From Streptomyces guryensis (lineage in GTDB: Bacteria; Actinomycetota; Actinomycetes; Streptomycetales; Streptomycetaceae), in assembly GCF_021261325.1 (NCBI RefSeq), contig NZ_JAJSBI010000033.1, positions 40,212 to 104,211 of the forward strand: a stretch of 64,000 nucleotides of DNA, written 5' to 3'. Below the pieces are notes generated by a model that saw only the letters and a program-made list of their open reading frames with translations, was not told where the DNA came from and did no database searches. Positions within the stretch are counted from its first letter, which is position 1, and each line of letters starts with the position of its first letter. Both the position numbers and the translations under genes were made by a program. Shown piece after piece: positions 34,707 to 43,158 of this stretch.

Positions 34707-35290
34707 TCATCCGCTCGGTAGAACTCTCAGGACCGCCCGTTCCACGTACGGCACCGCCCGTTGGCAGGCCACCGCGACCGCGATCGCCGCGGCGACGCCG
34801 GTCCAGGCGAGCGGACCGAGTGGGGTGCAGCCGAAGAGCCGGCTGAGGCCCGGCTTCTGCACCACGAGGAACAGGGCGGCGGCCGAGCCGAGAGCGGTGG
34901 CGGCCACCAGCGGGCTGCTGCGGCGGTCGGCGAGTGTCTGGGCGAGCTGGGTGCCGACGAGGCCGCACAGCGCCATCGTGGCGGAGCGGCGGGCCGTGCC
35001 CGGTGTGAAGCGGCCGAACAGCCAGGCCGTGGTCGCGCCCAGGTGGTGGTGAGGGCGCGATGGCGGATCTTGCGCATCAGGGGGGCGCCGAGAAGTGAGG
35101 TGCCCAGCGGCTCGGTCCCCTCGCCGCCGTTCGCGCCTTCCGGCGACTTGGTGTCCTGCTCTCCCGCCCCCGCCCCCGCCGGCGTCACCGACACCGCCAT
35201 CGCCGGGAACAGGTCCGTGAGCAGGTTCACCAGCAGCATCTGACGGGTGGACAGGGGTGCCGCGCCCGACAGGAGCCTGATCACTTCGGA
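34707..35290 (-). pseudogene. Cation-transporting P-type ATPase, C-terminal relic
   Basis: The upstream piece (about 35290-35055) reads 'EVIRLLSGAAPLSTRQMLLVNLLTDLFPAMAVSV...', a P-type ATPase helix after the catalytic domains. The downstream piece (from about 35048 to stop 34707) reads 'TMALCGLVGTQLAQTLADRR', then 'FGCTPLGPLAWTGVAAAIAV' in another frame. One missing nucleotide near 35047 explains the shift. The catalytic DKTG domain and everything upstream are absent, so only about 190 residues remain. Confidence 0.7.
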
Positions 35291-35357
35291 TCCCCTTCGG
35301 ACCCGAAGATCACGGCGGCCGGAGCCGGGCGTCCCTGCCACCGTGGATTTGGGGGTG

Positions 35358-36671
35358 TCAACTGCCCGTGCAGGACGTTCCGTTGAGCGTGTAGGCGCCC
35401 GGCGCCGCACTGTTTCCCGTATGGCTCGCCTGGTAGCCGATGGTGACGCTCGCGTTCGGGGCGAGGGTGGCGTCGTACGAGGCGTTCGTGGCCGTCACGG
35501 CGCCGGTCGCCGGTGTGTAGGTGGCGCCCCAGCCGTTGGTGACGGCCTGGCCGGCGGGCAGGGTGAAGGCGAGCTGCCAGCCGTTGATCGTCGTCGTGCC
35601 GGTGTTGGTGATCGTCACGGAGGCGGTCATGCCCGTGTTCCAGGCGTCGGTGGTGGCGGTCACCCTGCAGGCGCCGGGCCGGGGTTGGGGCGCGGGGCCG
35701 GAGCTGTCGAGGCCGAAGAAGGTCAGCGCGCGGAACGCCATACCGTGGCTGTAGAGGTTGTGGCCGACGCCCTGGAGGCTGATGGCCTCGACGGGAGCCT
35801 GGTCACCGGTGGAGCCGTAGCGGGTGCGGGTCCAGCCGGAGGCGGGCGAGTCCGTGGCGGCCGGGGTCCGGCCGACGCCCAGGACGTCGGTCCACTGCTT
35901 GATCTCCTCCCCGAAGTCGGGATAGCGCAGCGTCGCGTCCTCGGTGCCGTGCCACAGCTGCATGCGGGGGCGGTGGCCGGTGTAGCCGGGGTAGGCGGCG
36001 CGGGCCAGGTCGCCCCATTCCTGCGGGGTGTGGGTGACGGTGCCGTTCGCGCAGGCGCTGTTCCACTCGGAGCCGTCGGTGGTGGCGAAGCAGCCGAAGG
36101 GGACGCCGGAGAACGCGGCGCCGGCCGCGAACACGTCGGGGTAGTCGCCCAGCAGGACGTTCGTCATCATCGCGCCGGAGGAGATGCCGGTGGCGTAGAT
36201 CCTGCTGGTGTCCGCGGAGTAGGTGCGGGTGACCCAGTCGATCATCGACTTGATGCCGACGGGGTCGCTGCCGCCGTCCCGTCTGAGGGCCTGGGGCGAG
36301 GAGACGTCAAAGCACTTGCTGGCACGGGTGACCGACGGGTAGATCACCACGAAGCCGTAGGTGTCGGCCAGTTGGGCCCATTCGGTGCCGTTGTACATGG
36401 CCGGTCCGGAGCCGGTGCAGTAGTGCACGGCGACCACGACCGCGGGGTGCGCGGTGACGCTGTCCGGCACGTACAGGTACATCTGCAGGTTGCTGGGGTT
36501 GGTGCCGAAGCCGGTGACCTCGGTGAGGGTCGCGGTGGGGACGGCGGTGCGTGCGGCGGCCGGGGGTGCGGTGAGGGTCACCGCGGCGAGTAACGGCACC
36601 AGCGCGGCGACCAGCGTCAGGAGCGCCGTCCGCAGGACTCTCCCGGTGGAGGTGGGGGTGGGGGTGGGCAC
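35358..36671 (-). CDS. Secreted CE1/PHB-depolymerase-family esterase with CBM2
   Basis: 437 residues. A signal peptide (VLRTALLTLVAALVPLLAAV, cut near AAARTA) leads to an esterase domain with 'VVVAVHYCTGSG', nucleophile 'YATGISSGAMMTNVLL' (GxSxG-like) and 'LWHGTEDATL', His in 'GVGHNLYSHG'. A Pro linker leads to a CBM2 cellulose-binding module ('CRVTATTDAWNTGMTASVTITNTG' to the final 'GTSC'). Family members are acetylxylan or feruloyl esterases or PHB depolymerases; the CBM2 points to plant cell wall. GTG 36671 has AAAGGGG. A CebR-like box lies 88 bp upstream. Confidence 0.9.
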   Translation of the reverse strand: MPTPTPTSTGRVLRTALLTLVAALVPLLAAVTLTAPPAAARTAVPTATLTEVTGFGTNPSNLQMYLYVPDSVTAHPAVVVAVHYCTGSGPAMYNGTEWAQLADTYGFVVIYPSVTRASKCFDVSSPQALRRDGGSDPVGIKSMIDWVTRTYSADTSRIYATGISSGAMMTNVLLGDYPDVFAAGAAFSGVPFGCFATTDGSEWNSACANGTVTHTPQEWGDLARAAYPGYTGHRPRMQLWHGTEDATLRYPDFGEEIKQWTDVLGVGRTPAATDSPASGWTRTRYGSTGDQAPVEAISLQGVGHNLYSHGMAFRALTFFGLDSSGPAPQPRPGACRVTATTDAWNTGMTASVTITNTGTTTINGWQLAFTLPAGQAVTNGWGATYTPATGAVTATNASYDATLAPNASVTIGYQASHTGNSAAPGAYTLNGTSCTGS

Positions 36672-36758
36672 GTCTTTGCCCCTTTCTCTGCGGGAGGGGT
36701 GGGCAGGGGGCCGTTCTCAGGCGGCATCGCCCGCATGGTGGCATGGACACAACCATCA

Positions 36759-36772
36759 TGGAAGCGCTCCCA
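36759..36772. promoter_or_regulatory. CebR-like operator
   Basis: TGGAAGCGCTCCCA differs at one base from the CebR consensus TGGGAGCGCTCCCA, which represses cellulase genes until cello-oligosaccharides are present (established in Streptomyces). It is 88 bp upstream of the CBM2 esterase start. It may act on the divergent pectate lyase side as well. Confidence 0.7.
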
Positions 36773-36856
36773 CGGGACTTGGCGTCTCTTGCCCGAGCAG
36801 TTCCGGACAGCCCTTGCCGCTCACCAGGCCTTCCCTGACGCCTTCTGCGCAAAGCG

Positions 36857-36885
36857 TTGACTAGAAAGCGCTTGCCCTCTACGTT
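36857..36885 (+). promoter_or_regulatory. Promoter of pectate lyase with LacI-type site in spacer
   Basis: TTGACT (36857-36862), 17-bp spacer, TACGTT (36880-36885): close to the housekeeping consensus. The spacer contains GAAAGCGCTTGC, a palindrome-like AAGCGCTT core typical of LacI-family sites. Start of the message would be near 36892, leaving about 125 nt of leader before ATG 37017. Confidence 0.6.
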
Positions 36886-37016
36886 CCGTTCAGCAGTGTG
36901 ACCAGCGGGCACCCCCTGTAGGCCTGCATGGCCACGCTGCTCGCACTCAGGGTTCAGCATGCTGTACATCGTTCACGTATACGATCGAGCAAGTCCTCCT
37001 GAAGGGACGCACCCGC

Positions 37017-37991
37017 ATGCGCACTCTCCCCCCACGTACACACGCGCAAAGGTCCGCCCTGGTGGCCGCGGCGGCCGCCCTCGCGACGGTGTCCGTCCTG
37101 ACACTCCCCCAGTCGGCCGGGGCTGCCGAGTCCTCGCCGGTCGGGTTCGGCGCCGGGACGACCGGCGGCGGCAGCGCCGCGGCGGTGACGGTCTCGACGC
37201 TTGACGCCTTCAAGTCGGCGGTCTCCGGCAGCACCGCGAAGGTCGTCAAGGTCAATGGCCTGATCTCACTGAGCGGTCAGGTCGACGTCGGCTCCAACAC
37301 CACGGTGCTGGGCGTCGGTTCGTCCTCCGGGTTCACCGGCGGCGGGCTGCGCCTGAAGAAGGTGTCCAATGTCGTCATCCGCAACCTGAACCTCAGCAAG
37401 GCGGTCAAGACGGACGCGATCACGGTCCAGACCTCGACAAAGGTGTGGATCGACCACAACTCGCTGTCGTCGGACCGCGACCACGGCAAGGACTACTACG
37501 ACGGCCTGGTCGACATCACCCACGCCTCGGACTACGTCACCGTCTCCTGGAACACCTTCAAGGACCACTACAAGGGCTCGCTCGTCGGGCACAGCGACAA
37601 CAACGCGAGCGAGGACACCGGGCATCTGCGGGTGACGTACCACCACAACTGGTTCAACAACGTCAACTCCCGCATCCCCAGCCTGCGGTTCGGGACCGGC
37701 CACTTCTACGACAACTACGTCGTCGGCGCCGAGACCGCCGTGCACTCCCGCATGGGCGCCCAGATGTTCGTGCAGAACAACGTGTTCCGCGACACCCAGG
37801 TCGCCGTCACCACCAGCCGCGACAGCGACAAGGACGGCTACGCCAACCTGAGCGGAAACGATCTCGGTGGAGCCGCGACCGAGATCTCCCAGGTCGGCAC
37901 CTTCACCAGCCCGCCCTACAGCTACACCGCCGAACCGGCCTCGTCCGTGGTCGCCTCGGTGACCGGCGGCGCGGGCGCCGGAAAGCTCTGA
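37017..37991 (+). CDS. Secreted pectate lyase, PL1 family
   Basis: 324 residues. Signal peptide (ALVAAAAALATVSVLTLPQS, cut near AGAAES). The right-handed beta-helix has 'STKVWIDHNSLSSDRDHGKDYYDGLVDI' (vWiDH and Ca-binding Asp residues), 'HHNWFNNVNSRIPSLRFG' (catalytic Arg in RIPSLR) and 'YVVGAETAVHSRMGAQMFVQ'. It cleaves polygalacturonate by beta-elimination outside the cell. It lies 29 bp before a PL3 lyase, in one operon. ATG 37017 has GAAGGGA upstream. Confidence 0.93.
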   Translation: MRTLPPRTHAQRSALVAAAAALATVSVLTLPQSAGAAESSPVGFGAGTTGGGSAAAVTVSTLDAFKSAVSGSTAKVVKVNGLISLSGQVDVGSNTTVLGVGSSSGFTGGGLRLKKVSNVVIRNLNLSKAVKTDAITVQTSTKVWIDHNSLSSDRDHGKDYYDGLVDITHASDYVTVSWNTFKDHYKGSLVGHSDNNASEDTGHLRVTYHHNWFNNVNSRIPSLRFGTGHFYDNYVVGAETAVHSRMGAQMFVQNNVFRDTQVAVTTSRDSDKDGYANLSGNDLGGAATEISQVGTFTSPPYSYTAEPASSVVASVTGGAGAGKL

Positions 37992-38020
37992 CCACCCCAC
38001 CCGGAGGAAGGCATCGGGAC

Positions 38021-38824
38021 ATGACTTCACCAGCACTTCCGCGCACCCGCCGGCGCGCAGTCGCCGGAGGCCTGGCCGCACTCGGCCTCTCGCTTGGCAT
38101 GATCATGACAGAAAGCGCTTCGCCCGCCGGCGCCGCCACCTGGCCCACCGCGAACGGCAGCCAGCCCGTCACCGCCACCATCAAGCTCTCCGGCACCAAG
38201 GACTACGGGATGAAGCGCCTCTACGGCAGCGGAGACCTGGGCACCGGAGGACAGAGCGAGAACCAGGACCCGATCCTGGACCTGGCGGCCGGGACCGTCC
38301 TCAAGAACGTCATCATCGGCGCCCCCGCCGCGGACGGCATCCACTGCGAGGGCAGCTGCACCCTGCAGAACGTGTGGTGGGAGGACGTCGGCGAGGACGC
38401 GGCGACCTTCCGGGGCTCCTCGTCGTCCAACGTCTACACCGTCTCCGGCGGCGGCGCGAAGGAAGCCAGCGACAAGGTGTTCCAGTTCAACGGCGCCGGC
38501 ACGCTGAACGTCTCCAACTTCGCGGTGCAGAACTTCGGCAAGCTGGTGCGCTCCTGCGGCAACTGCAAGACGCAGTACAAGCGGACCATCAACCTCAGCA
38601 ATATCGAGGCGACCTACAAGGGTCTTGCCCTCGTCGGCATCAACACCAACTACGGCGACAGCGCGACCCTGAAGAAGATCACCATCGTCGGGGACAGCAG
38701 CAAGAAGATCGTGCCCTGCCAGAAGTACATCGGGAACAACACCGGCGCCGAGCCGCCCAAGAACGGCTCGGGCCCGGATGGCACGTACTGCAAGTACGCG
38801 TCGTCCGACATCACCTACAAGTAG
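38021..38824 (+). CDS. Secreted pectate lyase, PL3 family
   Basis: 267 residues. A Tat-like signal (RTRRRAVAGGLAALGLSL, cut near AGAATW) leads to a PL3 beta-helix: 'MKRLYGSGDLGTGGQSENQDPILDLAAG', 'DGIHCEGSCTLQNVWWEDVGEDAATF' (Asp cluster), 'SDKVFQFNGAG', and 'KTQYKRTINLSN' with catalytic Lys/Arg. It cuts low-methyl pectate with Ca2+. ATG 38021 follows GGAGGAAG. Transcribed with the PL1 gene and followed by a strong hairpin. Confidence 0.92.
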   Translation: MTSPALPRTRRRAVAGGLAALGLSLGMIMTESASPAGAATWPTANGSQPVTATIKLSGTKDYGMKRLYGSGDLGTGGQSENQDPILDLAAGTVLKNVIIGAPAADGIHCEGSCTLQNVWWEDVGEDAATFRGSSSSNVYTVSGGGAKEASDKVFQFNGAGTLNVSNFAVQNFGKLVRSCGNCKTQYKRTINLSNIEATYKGLALVGINTNYGDSATLKKITIVGDSSKKIVPCQKYIGNNTGAEPPKNGSGPDGTYCKYASSDITYK

Positions 38825-38842
38825 GCCCCCCACGGTGAAACG

Positions 38843-38881
38843 GGCCGTACGAAGCGCACCCGCACGGCGCTTCGTACGGCC
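38843..38881. terminator. Bidirectional terminator hairpin
   Basis: GGCCGTACGAAGCGC and its perfect complement (38867-38881) form a 15-bp stem with a 9-nt loop, between the PL3 stop (38824) and the PaaX stop (38917). No T tract. Confidence 0.85.
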
Positions 38882-38916
38882 GCCGCCGTGCCGGCACCGT
38901 GTCGGCGCCGCTCGAT

Positions 38917-39660
38917 TCAGTGCCCGATCGACCGGGTGATCTCCCCCTGATAGGCCGCATAGGCGGCCCGCAGCGTCGCGCCGGGCCAGTCCCCGGGAAG
39001 GAGCTCGGTCGGCAGCACGGGGTCGGCGAGCAGGTGGCGGACGACCGCGGCGAAGGCGGTGAAGCGGTCCGCCGGGCGGTGTGCCTCGACGACGTGGGCG
39101 AGCAGGGACCGGGCGGTTTCCGCCCAGGCATCCAACGGCCACAACTGCGCGGCCAGTTCACGCGCAGGCCGACCGGGGCGGGCGGTGTAGGACTGGGCCA
39201 CCTGCTCCAGGTCGACCGGCAGGGGGCGGCTGAGGTTGGCGGGGCGCAGCCAGACACCCTCGCGCAGTTCGGCCAGGCGCAGGGTGGTCAACCGGGTGCG
39301 CAGGTCGGCGCGTTCGGCGGGGCCGCGGCCCGTCGCCGTGATCACCACCATCTCCCAGTCGCCGTGCCACGCGCGCGTGCGGGCCTCCACCGCCTCGTCC
39401 TGGCGGCGCTGGCGAACCAGCAGACGGTCGCTGAGCCGGTAGACGGCGTCGGCACGCCGCAGGTCACCGGCGGCCACCATCCGGCTGAGCACGGCGCGCA
39501 GCGTGGAGCCGCCGACACCGAAGGGCTCCACCGCGCGCACGAGCTCCTTCACCGGAAGCTCCGGCGGATGCGTGCCCAGCAGCAGGCTCAGCACGACCGA
39601 CCGCGCGGACAGCGGCGGCAGGTCGACCTCGCCGGGCTGCGACGGCATGTTCATCCGCAT
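38917..39660 (-). CDS. PaaX family transcriptional regulator
   Basis: 247 residues. N-terminal PaaX HTH 'LSARSVVLSLLLGTHPPELPVKELVRAVEPFGVGGSTLRAVLSRMVAAGDL', then 'WHGDWEMVVI' and the C-terminal domain 'LLPGDWPGATLRAAYAAY'. PaaX proteins repress aromatic and fatty-acyl-CoA catabolism and respond to acyl-CoA ligands. Three in-frame ATGs (39660, 39654, 39648) are candidates; none has a clear site. Divergent from the acyl-CoA dehydrogenase with paired TGTTGCA elements between. Confidence 0.85.
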   Translation of the reverse strand: MRMNMPSQPGEVDLPPLSARSVVLSLLLGTHPPELPVKELVRAVEPFGVGGSTLRAVLSRMVAAGDLRRADAVYRLSDRLLVRQRRQDEAVEARTRAWHGDWEMVVITATGRGPAERADLRTRLTTLRLAELREGVWLRPANLSRPLPVDLEQVAQSYTARPGRPARELAAQLWPLDAWAETARSLLAHVVEAHRPADRFTAFAAVVRHLLADPVLPTELLPGDWPGATLRAAYAAYQGEITRSIGH

Positions 39661-39687
39661 GAGCAGGTACTTTACGTGCACGCATCT

Positions 39688-39725
39688 TGTTGCACCATTG
39701 CTACGGTCGCAGAAAAGATGCAACA
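39688..39725. promoter_or_regulatory. Inverted pair TGTTGCA ... TGCAACA
   Basis: TGTTGCA (39688-39694) and its complement TGCAACA (39719-39725) face each other with centres 31 bp apart, three helical turns. They sit in the PaaX/acyl-CoA dehydrogenase divergent promoter region and may be a cooperative operator for PaaX. Confidence 0.5.
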
Positions 39726-39732
39726 TGGTCGC

Positions 39733-41403
39733 ATGGTCCCGACACCCGCGCCCGCGCAGCCCCGCCGGCAGTACGCCACGCACGACGTCACCAACCAGCC
39801 TCCCGCCCTGACGCCGTACGACGCCTCGGAGGACACGGCCCTGCTGGAGGGGCTGCGCCGGGAGGGCGCCGGATGGGCCGAGCAGGGCGTCCGGCGGCTC
39901 GGGCTGCGGGCCGGCAGCGCCGAGGCACAGGAGTGGGCCGAGCAGGCCAACGTCCACGAGCCGGTGCTGCGCACGCACGACCGATACGGCAACCGCGTCG
40001 ACGAGGTCGACTTCCATCCGAGCTGGCACCATCTGATGCGGGCCGCGGTGGCCGAGGGGCTGGCCGCCACGCCGTGGGCGGAGGACCGGCCCGGGGCCCA
40101 TGTCGCCCGTACCGCGGGCGGGTTGGTGTGGGGGCACACCGACGCCGGGCACGGCTGTCCCACCTCGATGACGTACGCGGCCGTACCCGCCCTGCGCACC
40201 CAGCCCGAGCTCGCGAAGATCTACGAACCCCTGCTGACCAGCCGGGAGTACGAGCCGGGCCTGAGGGTTCCGACCGAGAAGCGCGGGCTGCTCGCCGGCA
40301 TGGGGATGACCGAGAAGCAGGGCGGCTCCGACGTCCGTACCAACACCACCACGGCGTGGCCGACCGCCGAGCCGGGCGTGTACCAGCTGCGCGGGCACAA
40401 GTGGTTCACGTCGGCGCCGATGTGCGATGTGTTCCTGGTGCTGGCGCAGGCCCCGGAGGGGCTGTCGTGCTTCCTGGTGCCGCGCGTCCTGCCGGACGGG
40501 AGCCGCAACGCATTCCGCATCCAGCGGCTCAAGGACAAGCTGGGCAACCGGTCCAACGCCTCCTCGGAACCGGAGTTCGACGGGACGGTGGCCTGGCTGG
40601 TCGGGCCGGAGGGCCGTGGCGTCAAGACGATCATCGAGATGGTCAACTGCACCCGGCTCGACTGCGTGATGATGTCGGCCACGCTGATGCGCAAGACGCT
40701 CGTCGAGGCGGGACACCACGTGCGCCACCGCAGCGCGTTCGGGGCGCGGCTGGTCGACCAGCCGCTGATGCGCAACGTGCTGGCGGACCTCGCGCTGGAG
40801 TCGGAGGCGGCCACGACGCTCACCCTGCGGCTGGCGGGCGCCGCGGACCGGGCGGTGCGCGGGGACGCGGGTGAGGCGGCGTTCCGGCGGATCGCGACCG
40901 CCGTCGGCAAGTACTGGGTCACCAAGCGGGGCCCGGCCTTCACCGCGGAGGCCCTGGAGTGCCTCGGCGGCAACGGCTACGTGGAGGAGTCGGGCATGCC
41001 CCGCCACTACCGCGAGGCTCCGCTGCTGTCGATCTGGGAGGGCTCCGGGAACGTCAACGCCCTTGATGTACTACGGGCGTTGAGGCGGGAGCCGGGCACC
41101 GCTCAGGCTCTCTTCGACGAACTCGCCCTGGCACAGGGGGCGGACGCCCGCCTGGACGCCGCCGTGACCCGGCTCGAGGGACTGCTCACCACCGGCTCCG
41201 AGGCCGGAGCCCGGCGCCTGGTGGAGCTGATGGCCCTGACCCTGCAGGCCTCCCTCCTGGTCCGGCACGCCCCGCCCGCCGTCGCGGACGCCTTCTGCGC
41301 GACCCGGCTGGGCGGCGACTGGGGTCACGCCTTCGGCACACTGCCGGACGCCGCCGATGTGGACGGGGTGCTGGAGCGGGCGCTGCCGGGCGGGGCCGGC
41401 TGA
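39733..41403 (+). CDS. AidB-like acyl-CoA dehydrogenase
   Basis: 556 residues, longer than ordinary acyl-CoA dehydrogenases and of the AidB group: 'YATHDVTNQPPALTPYD' start, 'DEVDFHPSWHHLMRAAV', 'GHGCPTSMTYAAVPALR', 'GMGMTEKQGGSDVRTNTTTA', 'RTLDCVMMSATLMRK'-type segment (TRLDCVMMSATLMRK) and 'TAEALECLGGNGYVEESGMPRHYREA'. It binds FAD; AidB itself protects DNA from alkylation, while relatives are dehydrogenases. The PaaX neighbour favours acyl-CoA metabolism. ATG 39733 is used; ATG 39718 lies in the operator. Confidence 0.9.
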   Translation: MVPTPAPAQPRRQYATHDVTNQPPALTPYDASEDTALLEGLRREGAGWAEQGVRRLGLRAGSAEAQEWAEQANVHEPVLRTHDRYGNRVDEVDFHPSWHHLMRAAVAEGLAATPWAEDRPGAHVARTAGGLVWGHTDAGHGCPTSMTYAAVPALRTQPELAKIYEPLLTSREYEPGLRVPTEKRGLLAGMGMTEKQGGSDVRTNTTTAWPTAEPGVYQLRGHKWFTSAPMCDVFLVLAQAPEGLSCFLVPRVLPDGSRNAFRIQRLKDKLGNRSNASSEPEFDGTVAWLVGPEGRGVKTIIEMVNCTRLDCVMMSATLMRKTLVEAGHHVRHRSAFGARLVDQPLMRNVLADLALESEAATTLTLRLAGAADRAVRGDAGEAAFRRIATAVGKYWVTKRGPAFTAEALECLGGNGYVEESGMPRHYREAPLLSIWEGSGNVNALDVLRALRREPGTAQALFDELALAQGADARLDAAVTRLEGLLTTGSEAGARRLVELMALTLQASLLVRHAPPAVADAFCATRLGGDWGHAFGTLPDAADVDGVLERALPGGAG

Positions 41404-41722
41404 CGACGTCATGGTGCGGCCACGTCGTCCAGGCGGGCAGCCGTCTCGGACCGCGCCATGTCGGCATGCTCGGCGCTGCGCTGCTTCGTTTCCCGGCGGG
41501 CCCGATACCTCCTGACCACGGGACCAGTCGGCCGCCACGCACAGACCGCACCGGCATCACCGCACGTGAGACGCCGCCGCCCTGCGGAACGAGCGGGTGA
41601 ACCGTGGCCGAATTCTGGCTCCTCCTCCGGTGAGGAACCGGTCAGGAAGGCTGTCGCGGTCCTCGGACCTGCTTAGGATCATTCGGCGCCGACTCGTTCG
41701 TACGACTTCCAGGAGGGCCGGC
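41404..41722. other. Intergenic region before efeO
   Basis: About 319 bp with no supported gene. Open frames here lack codon bias and homology. No convincing DmdR/DtxR iron box (TTAGGTTAGGCTAACC type) was found; the nearest is TTAGG near 41675 with a poor second half. Confidence 0.4.
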
Positions 41723-42952
41723 ATGCCCGAAACCGCATCCGGTCCACCCGCTGCCCGGTCCCGGCGGCGCACCGCGCTGCTCGCGGGCGGTGTCCTGACG
41801 GCCGTGGCCGCGGTGACGGCCGGGGTGCTGGCTGCCGCTGGTTCCGGCGGGGGCCGGCAGCAGGCGAGGACGGCCGACGGGCTGCGGCACACGACCGTCG
41901 AGGTCACCTCCGCCCACTGCGGCCGCGGCTGGACCCACCCCGAACCCGGCCGTCAGGTCTTCGAGCTGCGCAACACCTCCGGCGCCGCGGCCGAGGTCTA
42001 TCTGACCGACGCGAAGACGGGCGCGGTCTACGGCGAGGTCGAGGGGCTGGCCCCGGGTACCGAGCGCCCGATACGGGTGACGCTCGGCAAGGGCGCGTAC
42101 GCCTTCAAGTGCCTGCCCGACGACGCCGACGCCGTCACCGGCCCCACCGTGCAGATAACCGGCGGGAACGTGCGGAGCGGCCCGGCCGCCGTCCCGGTGA
42201 CCCAGCAGCAGCTCATACCGCCCACGCTCGCCTACCAGAAGTGGATCGGGGCCCGCACGGTCGAGCTGGCGAACAAGACCGATGTACTGCGCGCCGCGAT
42301 CGACCGCGGGGACCTCCCGGCCGCCCGCGCCGCCTGGCTTCCCGCGCACCTCGTGTACGAGCGGATGGGCGCCGCCTACGGCACTTTCGGTGACGCGGAC
42401 TCGGCGATCAACAGAACCACGGCGGGACTGTCCGGCGGGGTGCGCGACGCGGGCTTCACGGGGTTCCACCGGGTCGAGTACGGCCTGTGGCACGGCGAGT
42501 CGGCGGGCAGCCTGCGCGGGCCGGCGGGCCGGCTCGACCAGGCCGTGCACGCCTTGCGTGACAGCTGGCCCGACCAGCGGATGGATCCGGCCGACGTCGG
42601 TCTGCGCGCGCACGAGATCCTGGAGAACACCGTGCAGCTGGAGCTGACGGGCCGTACCGACTACGGCAGCGGCACAAACCTGGCCACCGCCCGCGCCAAC
42701 CTCGACGGCACCCGCGTGCTGCTCGGTTGTCTGCGACCGCTGCTGAAGACCCGCGACAAGGACCTGTCCGGCCTGGACTCCTGGATGACCCGTGCCCGGC
42801 GCACGCTCGACGGCGGCGAGCACGACGGCCACTGGACAGCGCTGGACGCACTCCCCCGTGCCCAACGGGAGAAGATCGACGCGGACCTGGGCGAGCTGGT
42901 TGAGCGACTCGCCGACGTGGCCGCCCTCACCGACGTACGGAGAACCGCGTGA
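41723..42952 (+). CDS. efeO: Iron uptake protein EfeO (M75/imelysin)
   Basis: 409 residues. An N-terminal membrane helix (ALLAGGVLTAVAAVTAGVLA) precedes a cupredoxin-like domain ('VEVTSAHCGRGWTHPEPGRQVFELRNTS', with 'YAFKCLPDD') and the helical M75/imelysin domain, with the HxxE ion site in 'LPAHLVYERMG' and 'GFHRVEYGLW'. It presents ferric iron to the Efe system. AGGAGG lies 7 bp before ATG 41723. Its GTGA overlap couples it to the small ORF that follows. The permease gene efeU, usual upstream, is not present. Confidence 0.92.
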   Translation: MPETASGPPAARSRRRTALLAGGVLTAVAAVTAGVLAAAGSGGGRQQARTADGLRHTTVEVTSAHCGRGWTHPEPGRQVFELRNTSGAAAEVYLTDAKTGAVYGEVEGLAPGTERPIRVTLGKGAYAFKCLPDDADAVTGPTVQITGGNVRSGPAAVPVTQQQLIPPTLAYQKWIGARTVELANKTDVLRAAIDRGDLPAARAAWLPAHLVYERMGAAYGTFGDADSAINRTTAGLSGGVRDAGFTGFHRVEYGLWHGESAGSLRGPAGRLDQAVHALRDSWPDQRMDPADVGLRAHEILENTVQLELTGRTDYGSGTNLATARANLDGTRVLLGCLRPLLKTRDKDLSGLDSWMTRARRTLDGGEHDGHWTALDALPRAQREKIDADLGELVERLADVAALTDVRRTA

Positions 42953-43158
42953 CACCGCCGCCCGACACCGCCCGCCATGGCCTCCTCGCCGGCGCGTTCG
43001 CCGAAGCCGGCGCCGGGCACGTGGCCCTCGACCACCAGGCCGCCTCCGCCGCCGAGACGCTCCGCGCCAAGCCCGAGACCATCGACGCCGGCCCATGCGA
43101 GCCGATCGAAAAGCCCTCCGCCACGGCCACCCCCACCGAGATACGGAGGACCGCGTGA
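42949..43158 (+). CDS. Vestigial duplicate of the efeB 5' end
   Basis: A 69-codon frame, GTG 42949 to TGA 43156-43158, coupled at both ends by GTGA overlaps. Its N terminus (TPPPDTARHGLLAGAFAEAG, then GHVALDHQAASAAET) aligns with the EfeB start (NPAHNIARRGLLAGAAAVAG, then GLVAADRQAASAAAQ), but the twin Arg is now Arg-His. The DNA around both starts is also similar (TACGGAG.ACCGCGTGA). This is a tandem duplication of about 200 bp that kept the frame open. It may have no function beyond translational coupling. Confidence 0.75.
   Translation: MTPPPDTARHGLLAGAFAEAGAGHVALDHQAASAAETLRAKPETIDAGPCEPIEKPSATATPTEIRRTA

Noticed and set aside
41458..41676. A 72-residue ORF between the AidB-like and efeO genes
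   Set aside because: No ribosome-binding site, no codon bias, no homology recognised.
41660..41700. TTAGGATCATTCGG as an iron box before efeO
   Set aside because: Only the left half agrees with the DmdR/DtxR consensus and there is no symmetry.
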